NCBI RefSeq assembly: GCF_003967355.1
Contig: NZ_BIFH01000041.1
Location: forward strand, 1-64,000
Origin: Embleya hyalina
GTDB taxonomy: Bacteria; Actinomycetota; Actinomycetes; Streptomycetales; Streptomycetaceae
DNA: 64,000 nucleotides
Direction of reading: 5' to 3'
In this document: piece after piece, positions 1 through 9,215 of the stretch
How the letters are laid out: each line of letters starts with the position of its first letter
Numbering within the stretch: position 1 is the stretch's first letter
Translations under genes and position numbers: made by a program
Notes under the pieces: generated by a model
The model's database searches: none
What the model was told of the DNA's origin: nothing
The model's input: the letters and a program-made list of their open reading frames with translations, nothing else

Positions 1-255
1 TAGCCCGGGCGGACGGCTTGCCGAACGTCGACGACCCGACCGAGGACCGGGGAACTCGGCTGGGTAGGTGGTGTCGGCTTTGTGGGCGCACCGTGCTCGA
101 CATCCTCGACCACGCACCCTCCCGCCCCACCACCCGCAACGCCCGCCCCGCTACCTGCTGCCGTCCTTCGCCGACCCGGGCCGCCACTGCCTAGACCGCA
201 CTGGGGCGGTCATCGATCGCAGGGTCTCGAGACTTCGTGGTTGACAGCGGGAGAA
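1..255. other. Left-edge upstream region, no gene supported
   Basis: No reading frame here has a convincing start, ribosome binding site and family pattern. A TTGACA hexamer lies near 241, only about 10 bases before the ATG at 256, too close to serve as the -35 box of that start. The stretch probably contains the promoter of the following gene and perhaps the tail of a gene outside the window. Confidence 0.4.
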
Positions 256-1380
256 ATGGCGTCGCCGCAGGGTCCCGGTTCCGGCATGATTCCCACCGTG
301 CACGAGAACGGGAGCCATCGCAGCCGGACGCGGTACACGTTGGTCGAGACGGAGCACGGCCATCTCTGGGGCGTCTGCGCCGAGGTGGCGGGGCTGTTCG
401 GGGAACCCCGGCGCGGGACCTACGAGTTGTTCGGCTGGGTTCCTCGCGCCGAGGTACGCGGTTGGGTCGGCACCCGAGTGTGGCTGGTGCCGGAGGACAG
501 CGCGCTGGATCCCTGGCTGTTGGAGGACGCCGAGAGTCCGGGGCGGCAGCTCGGAACGGACGCTCTCGTGCTCACCGGCCTGGATGACTACGAAGGTCCG
601 CCCGAGGGATACAGGGGCCCTGCCCGACTGCACGACGGGTACCGGTGGCTGGGCTCCTGCCGGGAATTCACCCGCATCCTGCCGGCGGTACAGTCACCAC
701 CGGCGCTCGTCCTTCGGGGGCTCGTCCCGAGCGAACGACTCCGGGCGGCGCTCCTCAAGGGCACCCGAAAGGCGTTGGAGTTACGGGAGGCCGCCTTGGA
801 GATAGCCGACGATCGTGGCGAGCCCCTCACCGATCGACTGCTGTGGGCCAGAGTCGGCTCCTGGCGACGGTCCCCCTACGGGACGGATCTGATCGACCTG
901 GAGCTCGACGGCGGCTTCCTCACACCCGTTCCCGCATACGCTCGGCCCATCTGGGAACGCTGGTTCGCCGGATCGCCGGACACCCCGGGCACCTGGGTCG
1001 GCCTCGACACCCGGCGCCGCGAAGCCTGGCTCGACCTCGTCCGTGAACGGGCCTGTCGGCGGACCGTCCGTAATCGGCCGGCCGGTCACGCCTTCGAACT
1101 CGACGGCCGGTACATCACCGACGTACCGGGTCTCTACCTCGCCCTCGGCGAGGCGGTCAACGGGCCGGGCGGCTACTTCGGCGGTTGCCTGGACGCCCTC
1201 CTCGACTGTCTGCGCGGCGGCTTCGGCTATACCGCCCCCGCGAACCTGCTCTGGCGCGATTTCGCAACCGCACGCGACCACCTGTCCCGGTTGCTGACCC
1301 CGGACGGCCAGTCCCGGGACCTGATCGCGGAAGTCCTCGACGTCCTGACCGACAAAGGCGTGAATGTCACCCTGGCATGA
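256..1380 (+). CDS. Hypothetical protein with C-terminal barstar-like domain
   Basis: A 374-residue protein. From about residue 278 to the end it shows the barstar (barnase inhibitor) pattern: FELDGRYITD, then GYFGGCLDALLDCLRGGFG, then a hydrophobic LLW strand and a final helix. Barstar-type proteins bind and neutralise secreted ribonucleases of the barnase/polymorphic-toxin group. The first 270 residues are not recognised; they are rich in Trp and Arg, with no signal peptide or membrane segment. Start ATG 256 is chosen because GGGAG precedes it; ATG 286 is an alternative. No ribonuclease or toxin gene is visible beside it, so it would be an orphan immunity protein. The domain call is by pattern; a role in immunity is inference. 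Confidence 0.7.
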   Translation: MASPQGPGSGMIPTVHENGSHRSRTRYTLVETEHGHLWGVCAEVAGLFGEPRRGTYELFGWVPRAEVRGWVGTRVWLVPEDSALDPWLLEDAESPGRQLGTDALVLTGLDDYEGPPEGYRGPARLHDGYRWLGSCREFTRILPAVQSPPALVLRGLVPSERLRAALLKGTRKALELREAALEIADDRGEPLTDRLLWARVGSWRRSPYGTDLIDLELDGGFLTPVPAYARPIWERWFAGSPDTPGTWVGLDTRRREAWLDLVRERACRRTVRNRPAGHAFELDGRYITDVPGLYLALGEAVNGPGGYFGGCLDALLDCLRGGFGYTAPANLLWRDFATARDHLSRLLTPDGQSRDLIAEVLDVLTDKGVNVTLA

Positions 1381-1694
1381 GCCACCACGGACCGCGCCGG
1401 TCATTGGCCCTGGCATCGGGGGCAACGCTTGTTCGACGTTCCGGGCTGCCGCGTGATACGACCCGCTCGCCTCGACACGCCGCCGGCCCGAGCTCGGGCG
1501 AGTGTCGTGTCGGACACGCGAGTTCGACCGGTTCTACTGGATAGGCGCCACTGAACACCCCTTCGCGGAGGATCCGATCCGTCCCGTCGGGTGGACCACG
1601 GAACGCCACCGTCGACCTCGGCGCTCCCGCGGACGCGGGCACGTCCCCGATGCGCCGTCGTCTTCTTCGCGAAGCGCCGTACCGGCATCCCGGC
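1381..1694. other. Convergent intergenic region with short inverted repeat
   Basis: Lies between two genes that point towards each other. CGTGTC-G-GACACG at 1506-1518 is a perfect inverted repeat and may be part of a bidirectional terminator, although the one-base loop is too tight for a classical hairpin. No supported gene is present. Confidence 0.35.
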
Positions 1695-2315
1695 TCATCC
1701 GGTGGGCCGGACGTGGTCGAGCAGGGCGTTGATCGTGTCGGGTTCGACCCCGGATCGGCGCAAGGCGACGAGCCGGCGCCGGATCCGGTCCCAGTGGCGG
1801 TCGCGCGCACGCGCGCGTGCTTCGGCCGCTTCGGCGGTGGTGTCGTGGGTGGCGCGGTATCGGGCCAGGTCCGGCCAGGGGCACAGGATCGACTCGCGTG
1901 CCAGCGGCATCAGTGACAGGTAGTTCCGGGCGAGCGGTGTACCTATGGGAAGGGCGTGGATCTCGCGGAAGCGACGGGTGAACTCCTCGGCCGCGGCCTG
2001 TTCGTCGGTGGGCAACGGCTCCCAGGGTTGGACCCACAGGAGGGTATCCGCGCCCGGGGCCGGGTCGTCGATGGTGTAACTCCCCCAGGACAGGCAGGGG
2101 ATGCCCACGACCTCGCCGTCCCCGATGCCCGCACCGGGCTCGGCCGGCCGCCACGTGAAGCGCTGGGCATCGGCCGAAAACCTGGTCATGACCCACGGGC
2201 GGGGATCCATGATCCGCACCGGATACGTCGGGTCGCCGGCGAAGTCGTCGAGATCGTAGGTGTCGTCGATCAGCGGCTCGGCGGCGTACAGCACGTCGGT
2301 GCGCAACTCGTCCAT
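1695..2315 (-). CDS. Hypothetical cytoplasmic protein
   Basis: A 206-residue acidic, Trp/Pro-rich protein that I do not recognise. It starts with MDELRTDVLYAAEP and has a charged C-terminal helix rich in Arg and Glu (about residues 150-195), possibly coiled-coil. There is no signal peptide, membrane segment or Cys cluster. Start ATG 2315 is preceded by GAGGGAG at good spacing; an upstream in-frame start at 2402 lacks such a site. Third-position G/C bias is strong, which supports real coding. It lies immediately downstream of the decayed genes at 2.4-3.4 kb. Confidence 0.65.
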   Translation of the reverse strand: MDELRTDVLYAAEPLIDDTYDLDDFAGDPTYPVRIMDPRPWVMTRFSADAQRFTWRPAEPGAGIGDGEVVGIPCLSWGSYTIDDPAPGADTLLWVQPWEPLPTDEQAAAEEFTRRFREIHALPIGTPLARNYLSLMPLARESILCPWPDLARYRATHDTTAEAAEARARARDRHWDRIRRRLVALRRSGVEPDTINALLDHVRPTG

Positions 2316-2358
2316 GGGGACACTCCCTCGAGGAACGGCGTCGGTACGACGGTGCCCA

Positions 2359-3065
2359 TCATGACCACCGTCGGGCCGAAGTCTCTCGCATTCGAGGCAC
2401 ACTTCCGACGGCCGGCATCGAGACGAGCACCGGTCGCGCGGGGAGCGCGGGGGCAGGCCGGTGCGGTGTCAGGTGCGGCGTGGCGTCTGCTCTCGGGCCG
2501 TCTGCTCGAGGAGGGTTTCGAGTTCCGGCGCGGGCCATGGGCGTGCGCGGGACAGTGGGACGCGGTGGCGACCCGGTGGCAATGTCCTGGAGGAGGTCGT
2601 CGAGGTAGACGATCGGGCCGACGTCGCGGGTGGTCTCGGGTGGGGTGCCGGTCCAGGCCCGGCGCAGGGCTCCGGCCAGGGCGTGGTGTTCGTCGGTGGG
2701 GGTGAGGTGGATGTGGGTGTCGGGTGCGCTGTCCAGGAGGCGGCGGGCGAAGTCGGCGGGTGGGTCGGGGACTCGACCCGGGGCGCACCACTGCCACAGG
2801 TCGACGCCGGGCAGGAACCCCACCGCGGTCCGGACGCCGTCACCGACACGTCCGTGTTCGGCGCCGGCGGGATGTGCAGGCCCTCGGCGTGCAGCAGCCA
2901 CACGGCGCGGGCCTCGTGGAGCAGAAGGGTCGCGCCGTCCGGTTCGGTGGTCGTCTTGATCTTCCAGCGGCCGGCTCGCCAGGCGTGGGTGTGGTGCGCG
3001 GTCACGGGGTGTGGTTCATCGGTGATGTCGAGGGCGGTCAGGGCGGCGGCGAGCAGCGGGTCCAT
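2359..3065 (-). pseudogene. Frameshifted kinase/phosphotransferase-like gene
   Basis: Two minus-strand frames together make one protein-like sequence. The first begins at ATG 3065 (MDPLLAAALTALDITDEP) and runs through WKIKTTTEPDG and LLLHEARAVWLLHAEGL, which resembles the N-lobe of aminoglycoside-phosphotransferase-like kinases. Near 2815-2850 the sense jumps to the other frame, which continues VGFLPGVDLWQW and RRLLDSAPDTHIHLTPTDEHH to about 2590 and stays open to 2359. One insertion or deletion would explain this. The kinase likeness is weak and rests on the hydrophobic/charged pattern only; no complete catalytic loop is visible. Confidence 0.5.
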
Positions 3066-3249
3066 CGTCACATCCCGGCGCGACCCGTTCCCGCGACCAG
3101 CGCGGCATCCGTATCCGGCTGACGACGTCGAAGAACAGGTCCTCCGCCTCCCGCGTCGCGGCGACCATCCGCGGCACCTCCCAGCCGTCACCCCGGAACG
3201 TCTCGGCAACCAGTTCGCGCCGCGCCCGCGGGTCGCGGAAGGTGTCGAA
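3066..3249 (-). pseudogene. Remnant of FAD-dependent monooxygenase
   Basis: A short stretch reads FDTFRDPRARRELVAETF, GWEVPRMVAATREAEDLFFD and RIRMPRWSRERV. This matches the segment of TetX/PHBH-type FAD monooxygenases just before their GD(A/S)AH FAD-binding motif, where the family has WSRGRVALVGDAAY. The sequence breaks off right after WSRERVAPG and runs straight into the ATG of the next broken gene, so both the N-terminal Rossmann part and the C-terminal part are absent. Clearly a deletion scar; which monooxygenase it came from cannot be told. Confidence 0.55.
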
Positions 3250-3251
3250 GG

Positions 3252-3449
3252 GCGTTTCGCCTCGCCACGTTCGCCGTCCTCACCGGACTCGGCCCGCTGA
3301 CCATGATGCGCCCCCTACTGGTCGCGGCCGGCGTCCTCGCCGCCGGGTGGGCAACGCCCGCCGGCGCGGCCGTCGCAGCGACCGCAGGGGTCGGGATCCT
3401 CCTCGTGGAACCGTACGTACACCGGCGCTGGTACCGAACACCGATTTAG
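3252..3449 (+). pseudogene. Tail of a small membrane protein
   Basis: An open frame without a convincing start ends at TAG 3447-3449 and encodes two hydrophobic stretches (FRLATFAVLTGLGPLTMM and PLLVAAGVLAAGW, followed by GAAVAATAGVGILLVEPYV) and a basic tail HRRWYRTPI. It looks like the C-terminal part of an integral membrane protein, with its N-terminus lost at the junction with the monooxygenase remnant. ATG 3303 or 3306 could start a roughly 48-residue peptide. The family is not recognised. Confidence 0.35.
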
Positions 3450-4022
3450 GTACACCACCGTCGTAGGTATCCGTGGTCCCTTCCGGCCCTGCCGAAGCGT
3501 TTGCCGGGTCGTGGCTCCGGGCCGCGTCGTGCGGGGTGTCGTCGGCAGCGCCGCCGGCGGCGCCCGAACCCGTGATGCATCCATCGGGCGGATTCGGCGG
3601 CGCGACCGGCGCGGTGCCCCGTCGGGTGTGGTCGCGCCCGCCATCATGGGATGTGTCGCGAGGCGTTCGCGTGTGGGCCCGAGCGCCCTCGTCGACGGAA
3701 CGGCCGGCCGTCCCCTCGGGGCGCCGGCCACACGACCCACACAACACCCTCGGCCCCTCCGCGCCCCGAACCCGGAGAAGTACCGCACGCGGTCGCCGCG
3801 GTCGCTCGCCGACCACTGCGAAATCCCGTGGTACGACCGGGAACCGGACGGTGGTCTCTTCCCTCGCCGGCCGACCACGAGCGCCCGTGGGTGCCGGCAG
3901 CCTTGTCGCAAGCGCGTATCCGGTTGAACCCGTGCCGTTCACGAACCGATCGCCGCCGGGCTCGTTCGGGGCCGCGCTCTATCGTTCGGCGCGGACGGGA
4001 AAGATCGAATTACGGGGGTCCG
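3450..4022. other. Intergenic region, no gene seen
   Basis: Several frames stay open here because of the high GC content, but none shows a coherent protein pattern, start site or codon bias. The 3' part must hold the promoter of the lipoprotein gene at 4023. A GGGGG ribosome binding site lies just before that start. Confidence 0.4.
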
Positions 4023-5366
4023 ATGCGTGGTTACGTCGTTCGAGCGGTCACAGTGGCGGTGCTCGGCACCGCGGTGGTCGCCGTATCGTCCGCCTGTACC
4101 TCCTCCCCCGGGCGCGGACCCGGAGCCGCCCGGCCCGATCGCCCGGGGGCGCGTACCGAACCCGCCTATCAGGGTCCGACCCTGCCCGGTCTCGAGGCGA
4201 AGCCCTTGTGGTCCTGGGAATCGGCCGACGAGCACGCAACCGGGCCCAGTCGGCCGGTGTTCGCGTTGGGGAACCGAACCGTTGTCGTCGCCGGCCCATC
4301 GCGCCCAGGGAGCGGCGGGGGTGTTGCCGTCGCGTTGCGCGACATCACCACGGGGAACGTGCGGAAGACGTTGACCTTGGACGGCGTCGTCACGGGCGAG
4401 ACCTGGCTGGGCAAGCCGGCGATCGTCGTGCGCGGGGAACGGGTCGTCCCCTCCGACGGTCTCACCGGGGAAACGTCCTTCCGCACCGTCCAGGCCTGGG
4501 ACGAACGCGGCGAGCGGATCGGCGCGGTGGAACTTCCCGGTGGCGGCGAGGCACGGGTCCAGGACGGCTGGATCATCGAACCCACCGGCACGAGGAACAC
4601 CTCCGTCGGGGTGCGGCGCGCCGACGACTTTGGCCCCGGTCGTGTTTTCACCTGCGAGCCGGGCGACGACTGCTCCATTTCCACCAGGGGGCGCACGGCC
4701 GTCGTCGTCGGCGCGGGCGAGAGCCCGATCCTGGTCGAGGGCACCGTTTTCACGTTCGAGGACGTCAAGGACGACACCCTGAGCCGGCACCGCAGGCTCG
4801 TCGCGTTCGACGCCTCGACGGGCGCACGGCGATGGGACACCGACACGGTCCGGACGCCCGCGAACACCGACCCGCTGCAACTTCGCTCCACCTACGCGCC
4901 CGATGTCGTCGGCACCGTGAACGGCAAGCTGGTCATCGCATGGATGAAGCGCCCCTCGGGCCGACTCGTGGGCCTGTACGACCCGGTCACCGGTGCGCTG
5001 ACCGCCACCGGCCCCTCCCCGAAGTCGCTCTCCGTCCTGGTCACCGACCCGACGGGCAGCGTGGTGGTCCTGGGCGGCGAAGGCGCCGAAACGGACAGTG
5101 CACGAAGCACCGCCTGGGAACCGGCATCGGGCCGCACCCTGTGGCAACAGAGCGACGACGAGATCTCGTTCACCCCGAACGCCATCGTCGGAGGCGTCCT
5201 GTACGGACGCACCCGGGCCGGCACCACGATCGCCCTCGACGTGCGCAGCAAGCAGGTCCTCGCTCGCGACCTGGACGTCGACGATCTGCCGCTGCCGCTG
5301 GGCACGGACCATGCCCTGGTGGTCGACGGCACCCGGGCGTTCGTCTTCCGGACCCGCGCGGGCTGA
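4023..5366 (+). CDS. Secreted lipoprotein with PQQ-like beta-propeller
   Basis: A 447-residue protein with a lipoprotein signal: basic MRGYVVR, a hydrophobic stretch, then SSACTSS, placing the lipidated Cys near residue 26. The rest is a series of WD/PQQ-type blades: LVAFDASTGARRWDTD, LVGLYDPVTGALTATG, TAWEPASGRTLWQQ and TIALDVRSKQVLARD. Such proteins fold as 7-8-bladed propellers on the outer face of the membrane and mostly serve binding or scaffolding. There is no catalytic signature. Start ATG 4023 has GGGGG five bases upstream. It stands alone, between a decayed region and a convergent N-acyltransferase gene, a fitting neighbour because that enzyme class modifies lipoproteins. Confidence 0.75.
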   Translation: MRGYVVRAVTVAVLGTAVVAVSSACTSSPGRGPGAARPDRPGARTEPAYQGPTLPGLEAKPLWSWESADEHATGPSRPVFALGNRTVVVAGPSRPGSGGGVAVALRDITTGNVRKTLTLDGVVTGETWLGKPAIVVRGERVVPSDGLTGETSFRTVQAWDERGERIGAVELPGGGEARVQDGWIIEPTGTRNTSVGVRRADDFGPGRVFTCEPGDDCSISTRGRTAVVVGAGESPILVEGTVFTFEDVKDDTLSRHRRLVAFDASTGARRWDTDTVRTPANTDPLQLRSTYAPDVVGTVNGKLVIAWMKRPSGRLVGLYDPVTGALTATGPSPKSLSVLVTDPTGSVVVLGGEGAETDSARSTAWEPASGRTLWQQSDDEISFTPNAIVGGVLYGRTRAGTTIALDVRSKQVLARDLDVDDLPLPLGTDHALVVDGTRAFVFRTRAG

Positions 5367-5638
5367 CGTTGCGCGGCTTCGGAGCGACGCGGGACGCCGC
5401 CGGCTCACCGGCCTCGCCATGTCACGACGACCAGACCCCTCGCCCCGTAGGCGTGGGTCACCGATCGCTTCACCGACGCGAAGGTCGGGGTCGATCCCGC
5501 GTCGACCGCCCAGATTCCGCGTCGCTGAGCGGACACGGGCGGCGACGCGGCGGGACGGCGGGACGTCCTCGGCGGAGCGGCAGTGCGGAAGCCGAACGCC
5601 AAGCCCGGCAAGGGGGTGGCGCGAGCCCGGCGTTCGGG

Positions 5639-7162
5639 TCAGTGGCGGCGCGTCGATCGGCCGTTGCCGGCGAACGCGCCGATCACGGCGGCGGCGAGCA
5701 TCGCCATCGCCGCCCACGCGAACCAGTCGCCGAATCGGGTGTAGAGGGTCTTGGAGCCGGACAGTTCGACATCGGCCAGCGCGGTGGTGAACGGGGACCG
5801 GCCACCGGTGGTGCTGTCGGCGATCACGCGGCCGTTGAGGTCGCTGACCACCAACGCGCCTCGACGTGCCGTGCGGGCGACGGCGAAGCCGTTCTCCACG
5901 CCCCGGGTGACCGCCATGCGGCTGTGGAGCCACCCGTCGGTGTCGAAGTCCCACGCCGGGGCGAGCAGCAGTCGGGTCCCGCGGTCGCCGTACTCGCGCA
6001 TGAGGCCGGGGAAGTCCATGTCCTTGCAGATGGTCAACCCCACACGCGGGCCCGTCCCGGCCATGAACGCGACGCCCTCACCGGCGGTGAACTCGTCCTC
6101 CTGTCCGGGAACCATGTGGTGCTTGCGATAGCTCACGGGCGCGCCCCCGCCGGCGGGGAAGTCGAGCGCGGTGTTGTACAGCGCGCCACCGGTGGTCAGC
6201 CGCACGCCCACGACGATGTCGACGCGCCGCTCCACGGCCAGCGCGGCAAGCGGGTCGGAGAGTTCGGGCAGCGTGCGCTCGTCCGCCTCGAAGGTGTTCT
6301 CGGAGAGCAGGACCACACGCGCGCCCCGGTCGGCCAGGCGGCTGATCTGCGCCAGGTAATCGGTCAACAGCGCGCGCCCTCGAGTGGTGCCGACGGGTAT
6401 CGCCTCGGCGTCCCGGGACGTGGACACCAGGCCCACCTTCACGCGATTGTTCGACCCGCCGATCGTATTCAGCCGGACGGCGCCGTACCCCAGCGCTCCG
6501 GCCAGCACGACACCGGCGACGGCACCCACGATCCAGCGGGATCGCACCGTGATCGCGGGCGCCAGGCACGTGGCGACGACCGCCGGCACGCCCAGGACCA
6601 GAAAGGTGATGCCCCAGGGGCCGGTGGCCGACGCGGTCTGCAACACGGGGAGCACGTCGGCCTGGGTGTACGCGAGGCTCCAGAAAGCACCGTTGGGTGT
6701 CGCGGCGGAGACCACCCACTCCAGTCCCGCCCAGGCTGCGGGCAGGGCCGTTGCGGCGAGCACGAAGCGGCGGCGCAGCAGCAGTCGGCGAACGAGCAGC
6801 ACCACGAGTGCGAAGATCGCGGCGGTGCCCACGAAGATCCCCAGTGCCGCGGGCAGCGGCATCATCAGCTTGTCCTCGTCGCGGTAGTACGTCCACACGC
6901 CGGTCTCGCCGCCCAGCCACGCGGCGAACGCGACCGCCGCGCACCACCGGGCGCCGACGCGCGGAGCGAGCAGAAGGACGGGCAGCGGCGCGAGCCAGGT
7001 GAGCCACGACAGCGGTTCCAGGCCGGTGCCGAAGCGGAACAGGGCCGCCGAGAGCAGCGCGGTCGCCGCAGCGAGCGGGATCCGCCGCCCCCGCGACGGC
7101 GGCGGGGGAGGCGCGTCGAGGCCGACGGTGGGCGGGGTTCGGGTGCGGTCGAGGGCAGACAT
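5639..7162 (-). CDS. lnt: Apolipoprotein N-acyltransferase-like protein
   Basis: A 507-residue protein with several N-terminal transmembrane helices (about residues 25-230) followed by a nitrilase-fold (carbon-nitrogen hydrolase) domain. The Glu-Lys-Cys triad is visible: LLSENTFE (Glu), SYRKHHMVPGQ (Lys) and LTICKDMDFP (Cys). One more helix closes the protein before the basic tail NGRSTRRH. This is the Lnt layout; such enzymes add the third acyl chain to lipoproteins at the outer membrane leaflet. The active-site surroundings differ somewhat from canonical Lnt (CKDMDF rather than CYE), so a related membrane amidase is possible. ATG 7162 follows GAGGAGT; the upstream GTG at 7180 overlaps that site and is rejected. 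Confidence 0.8.
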   Translation of the reverse strand: MSALDRTRTPPTVGLDAPPPPPSRGRRIPLAAATALLSAALFRFGTGLEPLSWLTWLAPLPVLLLAPRVGARWCAAVAFAAWLGGETGVWTYYRDEDKLMMPLPAALGIFVGTAAIFALVVLLVRRLLLRRRFVLAATALPAAWAGLEWVVSAATPNGAFWSLAYTQADVLPVLQTASATGPWGITFLVLGVPAVVATCLAPAITVRSRWIVGAVAGVVLAGALGYGAVRLNTIGGSNNRVKVGLVSTSRDAEAIPVGTTRGRALLTDYLAQISRLADRGARVVLLSENTFEADERTLPELSDPLAALAVERRVDIVVGVRLTTGGALYNTALDFPAGGGAPVSYRKHHMVPGQEDEFTAGEGVAFMAGTGPRVGLTICKDMDFPGLMREYGDRGTRLLLAPAWDFDTDGWLHSRMAVTRGVENGFAVARTARRGALVVSDLNGRVIADSTTGGRSPFTTALADVELSGSKTLYTRFGDWFAWAAMAMLAAAVIGAFAGNGRSTRRH

Positions 7163-7321
7163 GGATTCGGGACTCCTCACGAGCGGCGGGTGTCCTCCGC
7201 CTCCGCCGACTGCGGCGGGAGCGGACGACTCTCCGATGCTGTCGCCCGCGGGGGTCCGGCGGATCGCCGCCGCGGGTGAACCCGGGCTCGCCGGCCGGAG
7301 GGAGGCGGGGCCGCCCGGGTC

Positions 7322-8026
7322 TCAGCCGTCGCCGGGTACGACCAGTCCCGATTCGTAGCCGAAGACGACGGCCTGCGCACGGTCGCGCAACCCGAGCTTG
7401 GTCAGCACGCTGCTCACGTGGGTCTTGACGGTGTGTTCGCTCACGACCAGGGCCTCGGCGATCTCCGCGTTGGTCAGGCCCGCGGCGAGCAGGCGCAGGG
7501 TGTCGGTCTCGCGTGCCGTGAGTTCGCCGAGGCGGGCGGCGAGGCGGGGCACGGGCCGGCCGGTGCCGGCCAGCGTGTCGATCAGCCTGCGGGTCACGGT
7601 CGGCGCGAGCAGCGACTCCCCCGCCGCGACCACCCGCACGGCGCGGATCAGGTCGTGGCGGTCCATGTCCTTGAGCAGGAAGCCGCTCGCGCCGGCCTTG
7701 AGCGCGTCGTGCACGTACTCGTCGTCGTCGAACATGGTCAGCACGAGAACCTTCGCCGAGGTCGTGGCGCGGATCCTCGTTGTCGCCTCGACCCCGTCGA
7801 GGGCAGGCATCCGGATGTCCATCAGCACCACGTCGGGGCGTAGGGCCTCGGTCACGCGCACCGCCTCCGCGCCGTTGGCGGCCTCCCCCACGACCTCGAT
7901 GTCCGGTTCGGCACCGAGGATCAGCGAGAAGCCGCCGCGAAACAGTTCCTGGTCGTCGGCGACCACCACCCGCACGACGGCGCCGCCCGGCGGTCCCACC
8001 CGGGCCGTCGCCCTGGTCTCGGTCAT
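7322..8026 (-). CDS. NarL/LuxR-family response regulator
   Basis: A 234-residue two-component regulator. The receiver domain spans about residues 17-135, with the acidic pocket VVADDQ (24-25), the phosphoacceptor Asp70 in VVLMDIRMP and the Lys in FLLKDMD. A LuxR-type helix-turn-helix lies near the end (ELTARETDTLRLLAAGL, NAEIAEALVVSEHTVKTHV). Its ATG overlaps the stop of the upstream kinase frame as ATGA (8023-8026), showing translational coupling. Because that kinase frame is broken, the regulator may now be translated poorly or act without its partner. Target genes are unknown; the downstream neighbour is the lnt-like gene. Confidence 0.9.
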   Translation of the reverse strand: MTETRATARVGPPGGAVVRVVVADDQELFRGGFSLILGAEPDIEVVGEAANGAEAVRVTEALRPDVVLMDIRMPALDGVEATTRIRATTSAKVLVLTMFDDDEYVHDALKAGASGFLLKDMDRHDLIRAVRVVAAGESLLAPTVTRRLIDTLAGTGRPVPRLAARLGELTARETDTLRLLAAGLTNAEIAEALVVSEHTVKTHVSSVLTKLGLRDRAQAVVFGYESGLVVPGDG

Positions 8027-9215
8027 GCTCGTTTCCCCCGTTCCGGGCGCTCCGCCCCGGTGGGGAGCGTCGCGTCCACCGTGAACCCGTTTCCGTCCGG
8101 GTTCCTTCCCACGCGCAGCCGACCGCCGCAGGCCGCGACGCGCTCGCGCATGCCGATGATGCCGTAACCGGGAGATCCGGTATCGCCGCCGTCGGGGCCG
8201 CGTCCGTTGTCGCTCACGGTGACCCGCACGGCCGACTCCGACCAGTGCAGGTCGACTCGCAGGCGATGGCGCGCGCGTGCTTGAGGGTGTTGGTGATCGA
8301 CTCCTGGACGATTCGGTAGGCGGCGAGGCCGACGTCGCTCGGCACCGGGACGGGGGCGCCGTGCCGTTCGAACGTGGCGTCGAATCCCGCTCGACGGACG
8401 CGCTCGACCAGGTCCGCGACGGCGTCGATCCCGGGCTGGGCGCCCCGGGTCGTGATCTCCTCGTCGACGCGCAGCACGCCGAGGATCTGCCGGAGTTGCC
8501 CGACGGCCTCGCGTCCGGTCCGGGAGATGGCGGCGAAGATGGCCTCCGCGCGTTCGGGATCGCTGCGGACCACGACAGGTCCGGCGTCGGCCTGTACGAG
8601 CATCAGGCCCACAGAGTGGGTGAGCACGTCGTGCATGTCCCGCGCGATCCGGGTGCGCTCGCGCGCGGCGGCGGCGAAGCGTTCCTCGTCGAGGCGTCGG
8701 GCCCGCTCGTCCAGCGCCTCGATCCGGGCGCGGCGCGCACGGGTGCCGTTTCCCAGCGCGAGGGCGGTGGCGAATTCCATGCCCGTGTACGCGTAGTAGG
8801 GCGTTTCCTCGTGGGCCACGACGAGGGACAGCGCGACGGCCGTGGTGCCGGCCACGAGGGTCGCGGTGCGGCGGGGGGACGGGGCGGAGGCCGCGATGGT
8901 GTAGGCGCACACCAGTGCCCCGTACGGGAGTGGCGGGAGCTGCCGGTCGAGCGCGAGGACGGTGGTGGCCGCGCCCACGACGACGGAGGCGGCGATCGGC
9001 GCGCGGCGGCGCCACAGCAGCGGCAGCGCGGTCGCGACGGCGGCGAACAGGGTCCACCACACGATCGGCGGTACGACGACGATCGGCAGGACCGCGCCGA
9101 GCAGAACCGCGCCGGTGATCGCCGCGTCGGCCCGGCGAGGCGACACGCCCACGACGCGCAAATTCGGCACGCGGCGCACCGCGAGTCGTCGGATGGCCGT
9201 CGCCGCACGTTCCAC
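8023..9215 (-). pseudogene. Frameshifted NarL-type sensor histidine kinase
   Basis: From GTG 9215 (GGGAG upstream) the first frame encodes several membrane helices, then the HisKA_3 dimerisation region RTRIARDMHDVLTHSVGLM with the phosphorylated His, and reaches ESITNTLKHARA. There the sense leaves the frame at an alternating GC run (8269-8277). The other frame continues with the ATP-binding domain: VRVTVSDNGRGPDGG, then GYGIIGMRERVAACGGRLRVG, ending at 8023. Net change is +2 or -1 base. As written, the kinase loses its ATPase G-boxes and is dead. GC-run slippage may be biological or a sequencing error; the otherwise perfect family match favours a very recent event or an error. Confidence 0.8.

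Noticed and set aside
3473-7279. Very long plus-strand open frame (1268 codons)
   Set aside because: It runs across the lipoprotein gene in another frame and antisense to the N-acyltransferase; its translation is Arg/Gly/Pro-rich without any family pattern. It is a GC-driven shadow.
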